Shown in pieces: positions 50,603 to 59,510 of a DNA stretch of 64,000 nt. Within the stretch, counting starts at the first letter, position 1; the number at the start of each line of letters is the position of its first letter. The notes beneath the pieces were generated by a model, which saw nothing but the letters and a program-made list of their open reading frames with translations, searched no databases and was not told the DNA's origin. The stretch comes from Sorangium cellulosum So0157-2 (GTDB lineage Bacteria; Myxococcota_A; Polyangia; Polyangiales; Polyangiaceae), in the NCBI RefSeq assembly GCF_000418325.1, contig NC_021658.1:11422001-11486000 (forward strand), in the 5' to 3' direction. A program made the translations under genes and the position numbers.

Positions 50603-51583
50603 TCACCCGCGCTTCCGCCTCACCCACGCCCGCGCGACGTCGTGCCCCCGCGCCACCGCGCGCAGCATGAGCGCCGGATCGGCCCACCGCGCTCGGGCCT
50701 CCCAGGCGAGGCTCGCCAGCATCCCGGCGCAGAACGCGTCGCCCGCGCCCGTCGGATCGAGCGGCCGCACCGGGCGCGGCGCGACCGCGCGCTCGCCCTC
50801 GGGGCCGAGCACGAGCGTCGCCCGCGCGCCGTCCGTGACGACCAGCGTCGCCTCGGGCCGCAGCCGCTCGCGGAGCGCGCGCGCCGTCGTCCCCAGCACC
50901 TCGAGATCGCCGGTGCTGCACTTCACGAGATCCGCCTGCGCGAACAGCCGGAAGCAGCCGCGCACGCCGTCGCCCGCTCCGGCGCCCGCCCCCGCAGGCG
51001 CCGCCGCGCCGGCGCCGACCCTCGCGGGCGCCGCCGCGCGCCCGGCGCGCGGCCACATCCGCGGGCGCGCGTTGACGTCGATCGAGACCGCGCACCCCTC
51101 GCGCCGAGCAGCCGCGGCCGCCCGCGCGATCGCGCCGATCGCCCCGCGCACCGGCGCGATCCCGGTGAAGTGCACGACCCGGGCCTGCCATCGCGCGGGC
51201 AGCGCCGCGGCGAGCTCGCGCGCCTCGAGCTCGCCCTGCCGGTAGCCGGCGAAGCGCGCCTCGCCCCGCGCGATCGCCACGAGCATGAGGCCGGTGCGCG
51301 CCGCGCCCAGCGCGAGCCGCCCCACATCGACGCCGGCCGCAGCGACCTCGTCCCTGAGCCCGCGCCCCAGGGCGTCGTCCCCCAGCGCAGCGCACACCCC
51401 CGACGGGACGCCCAGCCGGGCAAGCGCCATCGCGGTGTTCACCGCCCCGCCCCCCGGGACGCGGCGCAGCAATTTTGCCTGCTCGAGCGGAATGCCCTCC
51501 GGCGCGTAGAGGTCCCACAGCGCTTCACCCACGCAGATCACCTCGGTGGGTTCAATCCTTGTTTGACGCGTTTTGTGATCCAC
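50603..51583 (-). CDS. PfkB-family carbohydrate kinase
   Basis: A 326-residue sugar kinase of the ribokinase/PfkB family. VICVGEALWDLYAP, RVPGGGAVNTAMALARLG (substrate Gly-rich motif) and RPLDPTGAGDAFCAGML (catalytic Asp and anion hole) are complete; LFAQADLVKCSTGDLEVLG is the usual middle block. The sugar (fructose, ribose, deoxy-gluconate or other) cannot be read. GTG 51583 has GGGGAG upstream and is preferred to ATG 51619. An internal Ala/Gly-rich loop (RAAAPARVGAGAAAPAGAGA) is an unusual insertion. Confidence 0.92.
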   Translation of the reverse strand: MDHKTRQTRIEPTEVICVGEALWDLYAPEGIPLEQAKLLRRVPGGGAVNTAMALARLGVPSGVCAALGDDALGRGLRDEVAAAGVDVGRLALGAARTGLMLVAIARGEARFAGYRQGELEARELAAALPARWQARVVHFTGIAPVRGAIGAIARAAAAARREGCAVSIDVNARPRMWPRAGRAAAPARVGAGAAAPAGAGAGAGDGVRGCFRLFAQADLVKCSTGDLEVLGTTARALRERLRPEATLVVTDGARATLVLGPEGERAVAPRPVRPLDPTGAGDAFCAGMLASLAWEARARWADPALMLRAVARGHDVARAWVRRKRG

Positions 51584-51707
51584 AATGGCGGCTCCCCGCG
51601 ACGGCGCATGCCCGGGCACGAAGCGTCATCGCAGCCGAGTCAAGCGGGAAAGGAAATGGCGATGAGTCCGGCGTTGCTCAATTTCCATACCTCGCCGCCG
51701 GCGGCGC

Positions 51708-51777
51708 CGCGTCGCGGCGCGCCCCCGCGTCGCGGCGCGCCCCCGCATCGCGGCGCGCCCCCGCGTCGCGGCGCGAC
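51708..51777. repeat. 18-bp tandem repeat, four units
   Basis: CGCGTCGCGGCGCGCCCC repeated about four times in the 420-bp gap between the sugar-kinase gene and dnaB. The rest of the gap holds no gene. Confidence 0.85.
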
Positions 51778-52004
51778 CAAGCGCCCCTCGAACGTGGAAC
51801 CTGCATTGAGATGCCCACCGCACGAACGCTCACTGCAATGCAAACACAAAACCTTCTCAGCGCGGCCCATGTTCTGATAGACGGAACTCGACCCTGCACC
51901 CGACGCCCCGAAGGACCGCTGCGCCTTCGGGGCGTCGCCCATTTCGGCGCCTGTGGAAAAGCTCGGGGCGGGATGGGGGCAATCGGTGGGGAGGAGATGC
52001 ACGG

Positions 52005-53507
52005 ATGATGAGAATGATGGAGCGCCGCGGCCAACGGCCCCAGAGGATCGAGCCTCCCATCGTCGCCGGACGGGTACCGCCGCACGACCTCGACGCCGAG
52101 GCGGCGGTGCTGTCGGCCATCCTGCTGCACCGCGACGCGCTCGATCGGGTGCTCGAGATCCTGAAGTCGGAGCATTTCTACAGCGAGGCGAACAGCCGCA
52201 TCTACGAGGCCGCGCAGGAGCTCGCGTCCGGCGGCACGCCGATCGACATCGTCTCGGTCGCCTCCTGGCTGCGCGACCGGGAGCGCCTCGCCCAGGTGGG
52301 CGGCGCGGCGTACCTCGCCCAGCTCGCGGACGCGACGCCGGCGGTCGCGCACGTCGGCGCGCACGCGCGGGTCGTCTACGAGAAGTGGCGCGTGCGCCAG
52401 CTCATCGCCACGTGCCAGCGCGTCGCGGCCGAGGGGTACGGCGACGTCGGCGTGGTGCAGCAGTTCATCGACGGCGCGGAGCAGGCGGTCTACCAGCTCG
52501 CGCGCACGCCCCAGGGGACGTCGACCCAGCCGATCGCCCAGGTGCTCAAGGCCGCGTTCGAGCAGATCACCGCGGCCGCGGAGCGCGGCGATCGCATCAC
52601 GGGCATCTCGACCGGGTTCGAGAAGCTCGACGCCAAGACGGCCGGCCTGCACGACGGCGACCTCTCGATCGTCGCCGCGCGCCCCGGCATGGGCAAGACG
52701 TCGTTCGTCCTCAACCTCGCCGTGAACGTGGCGTCGCCGCGCACGGTGAGCTCCCCCGGCCCGGACCAGGCGGGGCACGGCATCGAGCGGCACGAGCCCG
52801 GCTTCGGCGCCGCCGTCTTCTCGCTCGAGATGCCGCGCGAGCAGCTCGCCACACGTATGGTCTGCAGCGAGGGCCGCGTCGACGTCGGCAAGCTCCGCCA
52901 GGGCTTCCTGCAGCCCGACGACTGGCGCCGCCTGACCGAGGCCGCGTCCTTCCTGTCGACCCTGCCCATCTGGATCGACGACACGCCGGCGATCAGCCTG
53001 CTCGAGCTGCGCGCCAAGGTGCGGCGCATCCAGGCCGAGTACGACCGGCCGCCCAGCGACGGCAACTCGGGGCGGCGCGTCGGGCTCGTCGTCATCGACT
53101 ACCTGCAGCTCATGAAGGGGCGCGACGGCGTGAGCAGCCGCGAGCAGGAGATCAGCGAGATCTCCCGCGGGCTCAAGCAGCTCGCGAAGGAGCTCAAGGT
53201 GGCGGTCATCGCGCTCTCGCAGCTGAACCGCGCGGTCGAGACCCGGACCACCAAGGACAAGCGCCCTCAGCTGTCGGACCTCCGCGAGTCGGGCGCCATC
53301 GAGCAGGACGCCGACAACATCATCTTCATCTACCGCGACGAGTACTACAACCCGGAGACCACCAACCACAAAGGCATCGCGGAGCTCATCGTCGCCAAGC
53401 AGCGCAACGGGCCGACGGGCAAGGTGCTCACGCGGTTCACCTCGTCGTGCACCCGGTTCGACAACCTCGCGCCCGGCGATTACCCGGACATGGTGGACGA
53501 CGAGTAG
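52005..53507 (+). CDS. dnaB: Replicative DNA helicase DnaB
   Basis: A 500-residue hexameric fork helicase. N-terminal domain: RVPPHDLDAEAAVLSAILL, EHFYSEANSRIYEAAQEL. RecA-like core: GISTGFEKLDAKTAGLHDGD, Walker A RPGMGKTSF, FSLEMPREQLATRMVC, VGLVVIDYLQLMKGRDG (Walker B), VAVIALSQLNRAVETR and ESGAIEQDADNIIFIYRDEYY. Between Walker A and FSLEM the protein carries about 25 extra residues (PRTVSSPGPDQAGHGIERHE and following) absent from typical DnaB. It is not an intein: no splicing motifs and far too short. Confidence 0.96.
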   Translation: MMRMMERRGQRPQRIEPPIVAGRVPPHDLDAEAAVLSAILLHRDALDRVLEILKSEHFYSEANSRIYEAAQELASGGTPIDIVSVASWLRDRERLAQVGGAAYLAQLADATPAVAHVGAHARVVYEKWRVRQLIATCQRVAAEGYGDVGVVQQFIDGAEQAVYQLARTPQGTSTQPIAQVLKAAFEQITAAAERGDRITGISTGFEKLDAKTAGLHDGDLSIVAARPGMGKTSFVLNLAVNVASPRTVSSPGPDQAGHGIERHEPGFGAAVFSLEMPREQLATRMVCSEGRVDVGKLRQGFLQPDDWRRLTEAASFLSTLPIWIDDTPAISLLELRAKVRRIQAEYDRPPSDGNSGRRVGLVVIDYLQLMKGRDGVSSREQEISEISRGLKQLAKELKVAVIALSQLNRAVETRTTKDKRPQLSDLRESGAIEQDADNIIFIYRDEYYNPETTNHKGIAELIVAKQRNGPTGKVLTRFTSSCTRFDNLAPGDYPDMVDDE

Positions 53508-53539
53508 CCCGCCGAGAGCGGCGGGCACCCGCTTCGGAT

Positions 53540-53615
53540 ACGGGCCCATCTCGACGTTTTCGGTGCTCAGCGCACTGGAGTGCGCTTCCGCGCCGAAAAC
53601 GCCGAGCTGGACCCG
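53540..53615 (+). terminator. Long bipartite hairpin after dnaB
   Basis: ACGGG...CTCGACGTTTTCGG pairs with CCGAAAACGCCGAG...CCCGT, and an inner GCGCACT pairs with AGTGCGC. Downstream of dnaB and upstream of the permease gene; a likely terminator, though other roles are open. Confidence 0.5.
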
Positions 53616-53676
53616 TCTCCTGTGCGGGTGACCGCCGCTCTGGAACGCATGTGCCAGCGACGGGCGAAAACCGCGC

Positions 53677-53682
53677 TAGCGT
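53677..53682 (+). promoter_or_regulatory. -10-like hexamer of DMT permease gene
   Basis: TAGCGT with 7 nt to ATG 53690. Confidence 0.38.
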
Positions 53683-53689
53683 GCGCGGC

Positions 53690-54118
53690 ATGTCCGTCTG
53701 GTACGTCCCCGCCCTCCTCGCCGCGGTCTGCATGGCCGGGCACTACCTGATGCTGCGCGCGGCGGCGGGCCGCGTCGGCGACGCCCTCGGCGCGCTGTGC
53801 ATCGAGGCCACGGCGGCGGCCGGGATCCTCGTCTTCCTCCTCCTCCGCCCGGGCACGGAGGCGCCTCCGACGGCGCAGGGGGTGATCTGGGCGTGCGCGT
53901 CCGGCCTGTTCATCAGCGGGGTGACCACGCTCGTCTTCACCGCGCTCCGGTTGGGCGGCCCGGTGTCCGCGACCGGGCCGATGGTGTTCGCCGGCGGCGT
54001 GGCGCTCGCCGCGCTCTTCGCGCCGCTGCTCTTCGGCGAGGCGTTCACCGCCCGCCGCGCGCTCGGCGTCTGCCTCGGGATCGCCTCCCTCGTCGTCCTC
54101 GCCACCGAGCGCTCCTGA
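53690..54118 (+). CDS. Small EamA/DMT-superfamily membrane protein
   Basis: A 142-residue protein with four to five hydrophobic helices (WYVPALLAAVCMAGHYLML, LCIEATAAAGILVFLLL, VIWACASGLFISGVTTLV, MVFAGGVALAALFAPLLF, ALGVCLGIASLVVLAT). It is half the size of ten-helix DMT permeases and matches single EamA-domain proteins thought to pair as dimers. The LFGEAFTARRALGVCLG end is typical. Substrate unknown. Confidence 0.8.
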   Translation: MSVWYVPALLAAVCMAGHYLMLRAAAGRVGDALGALCIEATAAAGILVFLLLRPGTEAPPTAQGVIWACASGLFISGVTTLVFTALRLGGPVSATGPMVFAGGVALAALFAPLLFGEAFTARRALGVCLGIASLVVLATERS

Positions 54119-54156
54119 CCCAAGCGGCGCCGCGGCCGCGCATCGGAACAGCACCG

Positions 54157-57100
54157 ATGATCCGTTCGATCGAGATGCCCCCTCGCTCCCCTTCCTGCCC
54201 TCCGCGCGCGCGTCGCGCCGCGCCCAGCGCGCCGCGGCGCGCAGGGCTCGCCGCGCTCGCGCTCGCCGCGGCCGGCTGCGCGCCGCCGGTGCAGGGGGGC
54301 AGCGTCGCCGTGTCCTCCGGCGCGGCCGAGCGGCTCGGCATGCTCTGCATGCTCTGCCGGTGGGGGCACGGCGGCGGCGAGCAGGGAGAGCTCTGCCCGG
54401 GCGACGCGGTCGCCGCGCGGCCGGCGCGCGTCCGGCGGATCGCGGCGCCCGCGGACGCGCTCTCGGGGCCGCTCGCGGCGGGGCGGCCGGGCGACTACGT
54501 GCTCGAGAACGACGAGGTCGCGGTGGTGATCGAGCAGCTCGGCCCGGGGACGGGCCTGGCCGAGGGCGGCGGCCACCTCATCGACGCGGCGGACGCGCGG
54601 GCGCGGAGCGACGAGCTCGGGCAGATCGTCCCGCGGCTCGGCGCGCCGCCGCGGCCGGGGGGCTGTCCCGCGGCTCGGCGCGCCGCCGCGGCAGGTGATC
54701 TACCGCGACCTCGCGACGGGCGCCGGCGAGGGCGGCGCGGCGTGGATCGAGGCGCGCGGCGAGGTGCGCGGGCGCGCGCTCGAGGGCGGCGCGCTCTCCG
54801 TCACCACCCGCTACACGCTCGCGCCGAGCGGCCGGGCGGTCGTGATCGCGACGTCGCTCCGGAACGACGGCGACCGCCCGGTCGAGGCGCTCGATCTCGG
54901 CGACGTCGTCCACTGGGGCGCCGCGGAGCACGTCGCGCCCGGCGCGGCGCCAGGGCTGCGCGGCGAGCACGAGGCGCCGTACCTGGCCGGCGTCGGGTCC
55001 CGCGTCGCGTACGCGCTCGTCCCGGCGGGCGGCGGGGTGATCCGCGCGCGGAGCGGCGCGGGCTTCAGCGACGCGACGTTCGCGCGGCAGGCGGCGCTGC
55101 CGCCGGGCGGGCGGGCCGTGTACGAGCGGATCCTCGCGATCGCGCCGCGCGGCGACGCGCTCGCCGTCGCGACGGAGCTCTTCTTCCTCGGCGGGGGCGC
55201 GCCCGGCGGCGTCGCGCTCGAGCTCGTGGACGCCCGCGGCGCGCCGCTCCGGCCCATGGCCGGCCGGGCCACGCTGACGCCGATCGCCGAGGAGGGCGCC
55301 GCGCCGGCGGCCGGCGCGGCCGCCGGCGCGCTCGACCTGTGGTTGCGGACCGGCGAGCGCGAGCCGCTCGCCGCCGACGCGCCGCCCGGCCTCTACCTCG
55401 TCGGATTCGAGGGGAGCGGCCGCCGCGCGCTGGGGGCCGCGCGGGTCCGGATCCGCGCCGGCGAGATCGCCCCCGCGCGGCTCGCGCTCTCCGGCGTCGG
55501 CCAGCTCGACCTGCGTGTGGAGGAGCGCGGCGCCCTGGCGCCCGCCGCTGCCCTGGCGCCCGCCGCTGCCCCGGGGCCCGCCGCTGCCCCGGGGCCCGCC
55601 GCTGCCCCGGGGCCCGCCGCTGCCCCGGACCTCCTCGGCCCGCTCACGCCGGCGAAGGTCAGCTTCTTCGACGCCGCGACCGGCAAGGCCGTATCGCCGC
55701 CGCGGCTCGCGCTCGCGGGCGAGCTCCATCTTCCCCTGCCGCCCGGGCGCATCCGGGTCGTCGCCTCGCGCGGGCCCGAGTACGCGCTCGCCGAGGCGAC
55801 GGTCGACATCGCCGACGGCGCGCGGTCGGCGCTCGCGCTGACGCTCCAGCGGGTGGTCGACACGTCGGGCTACATCGCGTGCGACCTGCGGCAGCACACC
55901 GCGCGGAGCGCCGACGCGGGCGTCGCCTCGGCGGTGCGGCTCGCCTGGAGCGCGGCGGAGGGCGTGGAGTGCGCGGTGGCGACCGAGCACAACCTCGCCG
56001 CCGATCTCCAGCCGGACGTGGCCGCCCTGCAGCTCGACGCGCAGCTGCGCATGCTGCCGGGCGTCGAGCTCACGAGCGGCCGGGGCGGCGCCGGGCTCGG
56101 GAGCCTCAGCGTGTTCCCGCTCGGCGGAGCGGCGGCCGCGCCCCGCGACGGCGCGCTGCGGTGGGGCGACGCGACCGCGGGCGAGCTGCTCCGCGAGGTG
56201 CGCGCGCTGCCCGGCGAGCGCGTCGTCCAGCTGAGCCGGCGCCACGGCGGCGGCTCGCCGCTGCACGGCTCTGGAGCGCCGGAGGGCGCGCCGGAGGAGG
56301 GAGCGCGCCAGCTCGCGCAGCTCGTCGGGGACGGTGGTGGCGCGGATGCGCTCGAGGTGTGGACCGGGCGCGAGGTGGCCGCGCGGGACCGGGCGCTGGA
56401 GGAGCTCTGGGCGCTGCTCCGCGCGTCCCGCCCGGTCACGCCGACGGCGACGAGCGACACGCACGGGCTGCACGGCGCGGAGGCGGGGACGCCGCGCACG
56501 TACGTCGCGGTGGCCGGCGACGATCCGGGGCGGCTCGACGTGGGGGACCTCGTCGCGGGCCTGCGGCGGCGGCGCGACGTCGTGATCACGAACGGGCCGT
56601 TCGTGACGATGCGCCTCGGCGAGGCGCGGCAGGGGGGCGTCGCCTCGGTGCGGCGCGGGGCGCGCGGGGGGCCGCGGACGCTCTCGATCCGGGTCGAGCG
56701 CGCGCCCTGGGTCGACGCGCGGGAGCTGCATGTGCTGGTGGGCGGCGTCGCGAGCGGCGCGCCGATCCCGCTGGAGGGCGCGCGCACCACGGCTGCGGGC
56801 GCGCTCGTCGATGAGATCGAGATCCCGGTGGTGCTTGGAACGGGCGGCGGGCGAGGGCCGGCGCGGCCGGGCGCCCGCGTCGGCGGCGCGGGGGGCGACG
56901 GGCGGCCCGGGCGGGGCGCGCGGGGCGCGATCGCCGTCGCGGAGGACACGTTCGTGGTGGCGATCGTCCGGGGGAGTCGGCCGCTCGAGCCGGTGCTCAC
57001 CGGGGATCCGGGCGAGATCCTGCCGTTCGCGATGACGGCGCCGCTCTGGATCGACGCCGACGGCGACGGCCGGTCCCTCGGCCGAGCGGCGGCGCCGTGA
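54157..57100 (+). pseudogene. CehA/McbA-type metallohydrolase lipoprotein, broken by a 37-bp duplication
   Basis: From ATG 54157: lipoprotein signal (RAGLAALALAAAGC), then VRRIAAPADALSGPL, GDYVLENDEVAVVIEQLGP, up to GQIVPRLGAPPR. Here 37 bp are duplicated (54628-54691), shifting the frame by one; the continuation IYRDLATGAGEGGAAWIEAR runs in the new frame to 57100. Downstream are beta-sandwich regions, an (A/P)GPAAA repeat linker, and a PHP-type domain (GYIACDLRQHTARSAD, CAVATEHNLAAD, TPTATSDTHGLHG, VVITNGPFVTM) with metal-binding His and Asp, the hallmark of the CehA/McbA family. Removing the 37 bp restores one uninterrupted frame of about 970 codons. Confidence 0.8.
54628..54691. repeat. 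Direct repeat causing frameshift (27-bp copies, 37-bp period)
   Basis: 54628-54654 and 54665-54691 are identical (GTCCCGCGGCTCGGCGCGCC...), separated by CCGGGGGGCT. The period of 37 is not a multiple of three, and deleting one period rejoins GAPPR to QVIYRDL in frame. Confidence 0.93.
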
Positions 57101-57245
57101 GCGAGCTTCACCGGTCCTCCGGCTGGCGCGCTGCTCTGGCGCTCAGCGCCGGACGAGCCGCTGCGCAGGGCGCCGAGCCCTATGCGCTGAGCCTGGGCGG
57201 CGGGGCGGCGGGGGACGTAAGACCGTCGGACGTGCTGTAGAGCAG

Positions 57246-57458
57246 CTAGAGGAGAGGCTTTTCCGACGCGGGCGCGGTGATCCTCCACCGAGCTTCGCGG
57301 TCATCGGACGAGATATCGAATTGGAAGAACGAGCAGCAGGCTTGCTCTTTGGCGGCCAGCGCCCGCGCCTCCTCCTCGACGCCTGGATCTGCCCGCAAGG
57401 TCCAGACGAAGCCGCCGTCGCGCGCCTCGGCGGTCGGTGACGCCTGAGCGATGTTCGC
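57246..57458 (-). pseudogene. Fragment of a small domain found with MerR-type regulators
   Basis: About 70 codons read ANIAQASPTAEARDGGFVW, TLRADPGVEEEARALAAKEQ, ACCSFFQFDIS and WRITAPASEKPLL. The ADPG-V...LA..E..CCSFF-F pattern matches the C-terminal domain of some actinobacterial heavy-metal MerR regulators and of stand-alone proteins of that kind. No intact start or N-terminal HTH is visible upstream, where another gene begins, so it looks like a remnant. Confidence 0.4.
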
Positions 57459-57558
57459 GGGCGATCCTGGGGTTGTCGATGCGCAAAGCTCATGGCCGCG
57501 CGCCCATGTCCAACCACGCTCGCCGCTCCACGCCGCTCGGTAACATGGTCTCACGCTG

Positions 57559-58338
57559 CTACGGCCCGGCGCCTGGAAGGCCCCCCGCGTCGCCGGCGAG
57601 CTCGAGGCACTGGGCCACGAGGGACAGCCGCTCGCCGAGCCGCCCATCGGAAAAGCGGAAGAAGAGCCGCTCGACGTGGGCGAGGGTCGGCTCGCTCCAG
57701 AAGAAGCCGGACAGGGCCGCCTCGGCCGCCGCGGCGCGTCCGTGGGCCGCCCCGGTCGCCGGGGCGGCCGCCGCGGCGACCGGGGCGCCCTGCCGGCAGA
57801 CCACCGACTCTGCGAGCTCGACGTACACCTCGGCGGCCGCCGCGTCGTCGAGCGCGCGCAGCGCGAGCTCCTCGAGCAGCGGCCGGAGGTCCACGCCGAG
57901 CAGCGCGCACGACGCGGCGAGGTCGATCGCCTCCACGCGCGCTCCGCCGCCGAGCCGGAGCCGGAAGAGCGCGGCGAAGGCGGCGCGCACCACCTCGAGC
58001 TCGGACTCCGGCCACGCGGCGAAGCCGGCCGACAGGATCTTGCCCGCGACGATCTCGAAGCAGAGCGCGCCGACCTGCTCGATCGCCATGAGCTCGAGGA
58101 CGCGGGGGAGAAACCAGCGGAACTCGCGCGGCTCGCCCCACGTGGTCATGGCCTTGAACGCAAACCGCCCGATGGCCTCCGCGGGCGCGGACTCGCGCGC
58201 GACGTGATGCAGCGCGCGCGCCTCGCCGGGCGAGACGCAGCACGGACAGCCCTCGACGGGGCCCAGCGGGCGGTCGCCACACGTCATGGCGTAGAGCGCG
58301 GCGAGCGACGCTTTCCACGCCTGCACGTCACCATCCAC
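57559..58338 (-). CDS. Hypothetical helical protein
   Basis: A 259-residue protein starting at GTG 58338 (TACGCT 7 nt upstream). The N-terminus has AWKASLAALYAMTCGDRPL and a Cys pair in VEGCPCCVSPGEARALHHVA; the remainder is helical (FLPRVLELMAIEQVGALCFEI, WPESELEVVRAAFAALFRLRL, LLEELALRALDDAAAAEVYVEL). The extended frame to 58626 only translates the upstream 19-bp repeats and is rejected. Several myxobacterial hypotheticals share the PCC-type motif and Trp/Leu helices; no function. Confidence 0.68.
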   Translation of the reverse strand: MDGDVQAWKASLAALYAMTCGDRPLGPVEGCPCCVSPGEARALHHVARESAPAEAIGRFAFKAMTTWGEPREFRWFLPRVLELMAIEQVGALCFEIVAGKILSAGFAAWPESELEVVRAAFAALFRLRLGGGARVEAIDLAASCALLGVDLRPLLEELALRALDDAAAAEVYVELAESVVCRQGAPVAAAAAPATGAAHGRAAAAEAALSGFFWSEPTLAHVERLFFRFSDGRLGERLSLVAQCLELAGDAGGLPGAGP

Positions 58339-58345
58339 GCGCCGA

Positions 58346-58351
58346 AGCGTA
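58346..58351 (-). promoter_or_regulatory. -10-like hexamer of gene 57559-58338
   Basis: TACGCT on the minus strand, 7 nt before GTG 58338. Confidence 0.38.
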
Positions 58352-58436
58352 GCCCAGGAGCGGCCAGGGACGGCCCGAGGCTGACGTGGGGGTTGCGGCG
58401 CCCGGCACGGCACCCGACCGGCACGGCACCCGACCG

Positions 58437-58607
58437 GGGTTGCGGCGCCCGACCGGGGTTGCGGCGCCCGACCGGGGTTGCGGCGCCCGACCGGGGTTGC
58501 GGCGCCCGACCGGGGTTGCGGCGCCCGACCGGGGTTGCGGCGCCCGACCGGGGTTGCGGCGCCCGACCGGGGTTGCGGCGCCCGACCGGGGTTGCGGCGC
58601 TGGCACC
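58437..58607. repeat. 19-bp tandem repeat, about nine units
   Basis: TTGCGGCGCCCGACCGGGG repeated at exact 19-bp steps (TTG at 58440, 58459 ... 58592), with degenerate copies on the left (58392 onward). Because 19 is not a multiple of three, the array reads through all frames and is intergenic, between the start of 57559-58338 and the Uma2 stop. Confidence 0.93.
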
Positions 58608-58753
58608 CGACCGGCTGATTTGGCAACCAGCGCGCGTGGGGGAAGCCACCGGCGCGGGGCGCATCGGCCTCGCGTGCGGGGGCGTCATGAAGCAGCTCCG
58701 GCTGAACGCGCGTCAGCGGTGCTGCCCGAGCGCGCCGCCAGCGGAGCGGCCAG

Positions 58754-59344
58754 CTACTTCGCCCAGAGCACCGAGAGATCGAGCTCGATGGCAGCGAAGG
58801 GCTGGGCGCGGACGCGCGCGGCGTCGCGGTGGACGACCGCCGGCCCCCATCGGCGATCCGCGCCGAGCACGTAGACCTCGAGCGTCCGCGCGATCGGGTC
58901 GACCAGCCACGCGTACCGCACGCCCTCGCGCGCGTAGATCGGCATCTTCTCGTCGCGGTCGTATTCCTCGGTCGACGGGCTCAGCACCTCGCAGATCCAG
59001 TCCGGGGCGAGCTCGAAGTAGGCCGTCTCGGGCAGCTCGGGCATGCGCTCGCGGCGCCAGCCGGCGAGGTCGGGCACGACCGCGTCGATCTCGCCCGGCG
59101 CGCCCGGATCGGGGAAGTGGAGCTCGGGCTCGACCAAGAGGGTCCAGCCGCCAGGCCCACCGCGGCCGCGGTCGAACGGGCCGAAGAGCTCCCCCTGCAG
59201 TGCGCTCTCAGCCCTGGAATGCCGCGGCGCCGGCCGGGGCATGACGTGGAGCACGCCTCCGATGAGCTCCGCCACCCTGTTCGGCGGGACGGCTTCGAGG
59301 TCGGCGTATGTGGCGCGGCGCTGCTTCTCGGCGGGCTCGCCCAT
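58754..59344 (-). CDS. Uma2 family endonuclease-like protein (copy 3)
   Basis: A 196-residue Uma2/DUF820 protein: RATYADLEAVPPNRVAELIGG, LLVEPELHFPDPGAPGEID, VVPDLAGWRRERMPELPE, LAPDWICEVLSPSTEEYD and KMPIYAREGVRYAWLVDP. PDWICEVLSPST followed by DRDEKMPIYA is the classical family core. ATG 59344 is taken as start since the domain begins there; the ORF runs to 59413. Confidence 0.9.
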   Translation of the reverse strand: MGEPAEKQRRATYADLEAVPPNRVAELIGGVLHVMPRPAPRHSRAESALQGELFGPFDRGRGGPGGWTLLVEPELHFPDPGAPGEIDAVVPDLAGWRRERMPELPETAYFELAPDWICEVLSPSTEEYDRDEKMPIYAREGVRYAWLVDPIARTLEVYVLGADRRWGPAVVHRDAARVRAQPFAAIELDLSVLWAK

Positions 59345-59510
59345 GGGCGAAGCCTGCCCGGCGGCGCGCCGGCAGGCAAGGCGGCAACGGCGGTCGCGCC
59401 ACGCGGCGAGCACCGCGCTGGCCGGGCACGCGGCGCAGCGCGTCGACCCTTCCCCTCGCCGCCCCTGGCCGTCGCCAGCGCCCCGGGCTCGCAGCGCTGG
59501 CGGGGCCGAC

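Noticed and set aside
52740..52810. Intein in dnaB
   Set aside because: The extra segment is about 25 residues and lacks splicing-motif residues.
54157..57100. Programmed frameshift in the CehA/McbA-type gene
   Set aside because: An exact 37-bp duplication explains the shift; there is no slippery sequence or need for recoding.
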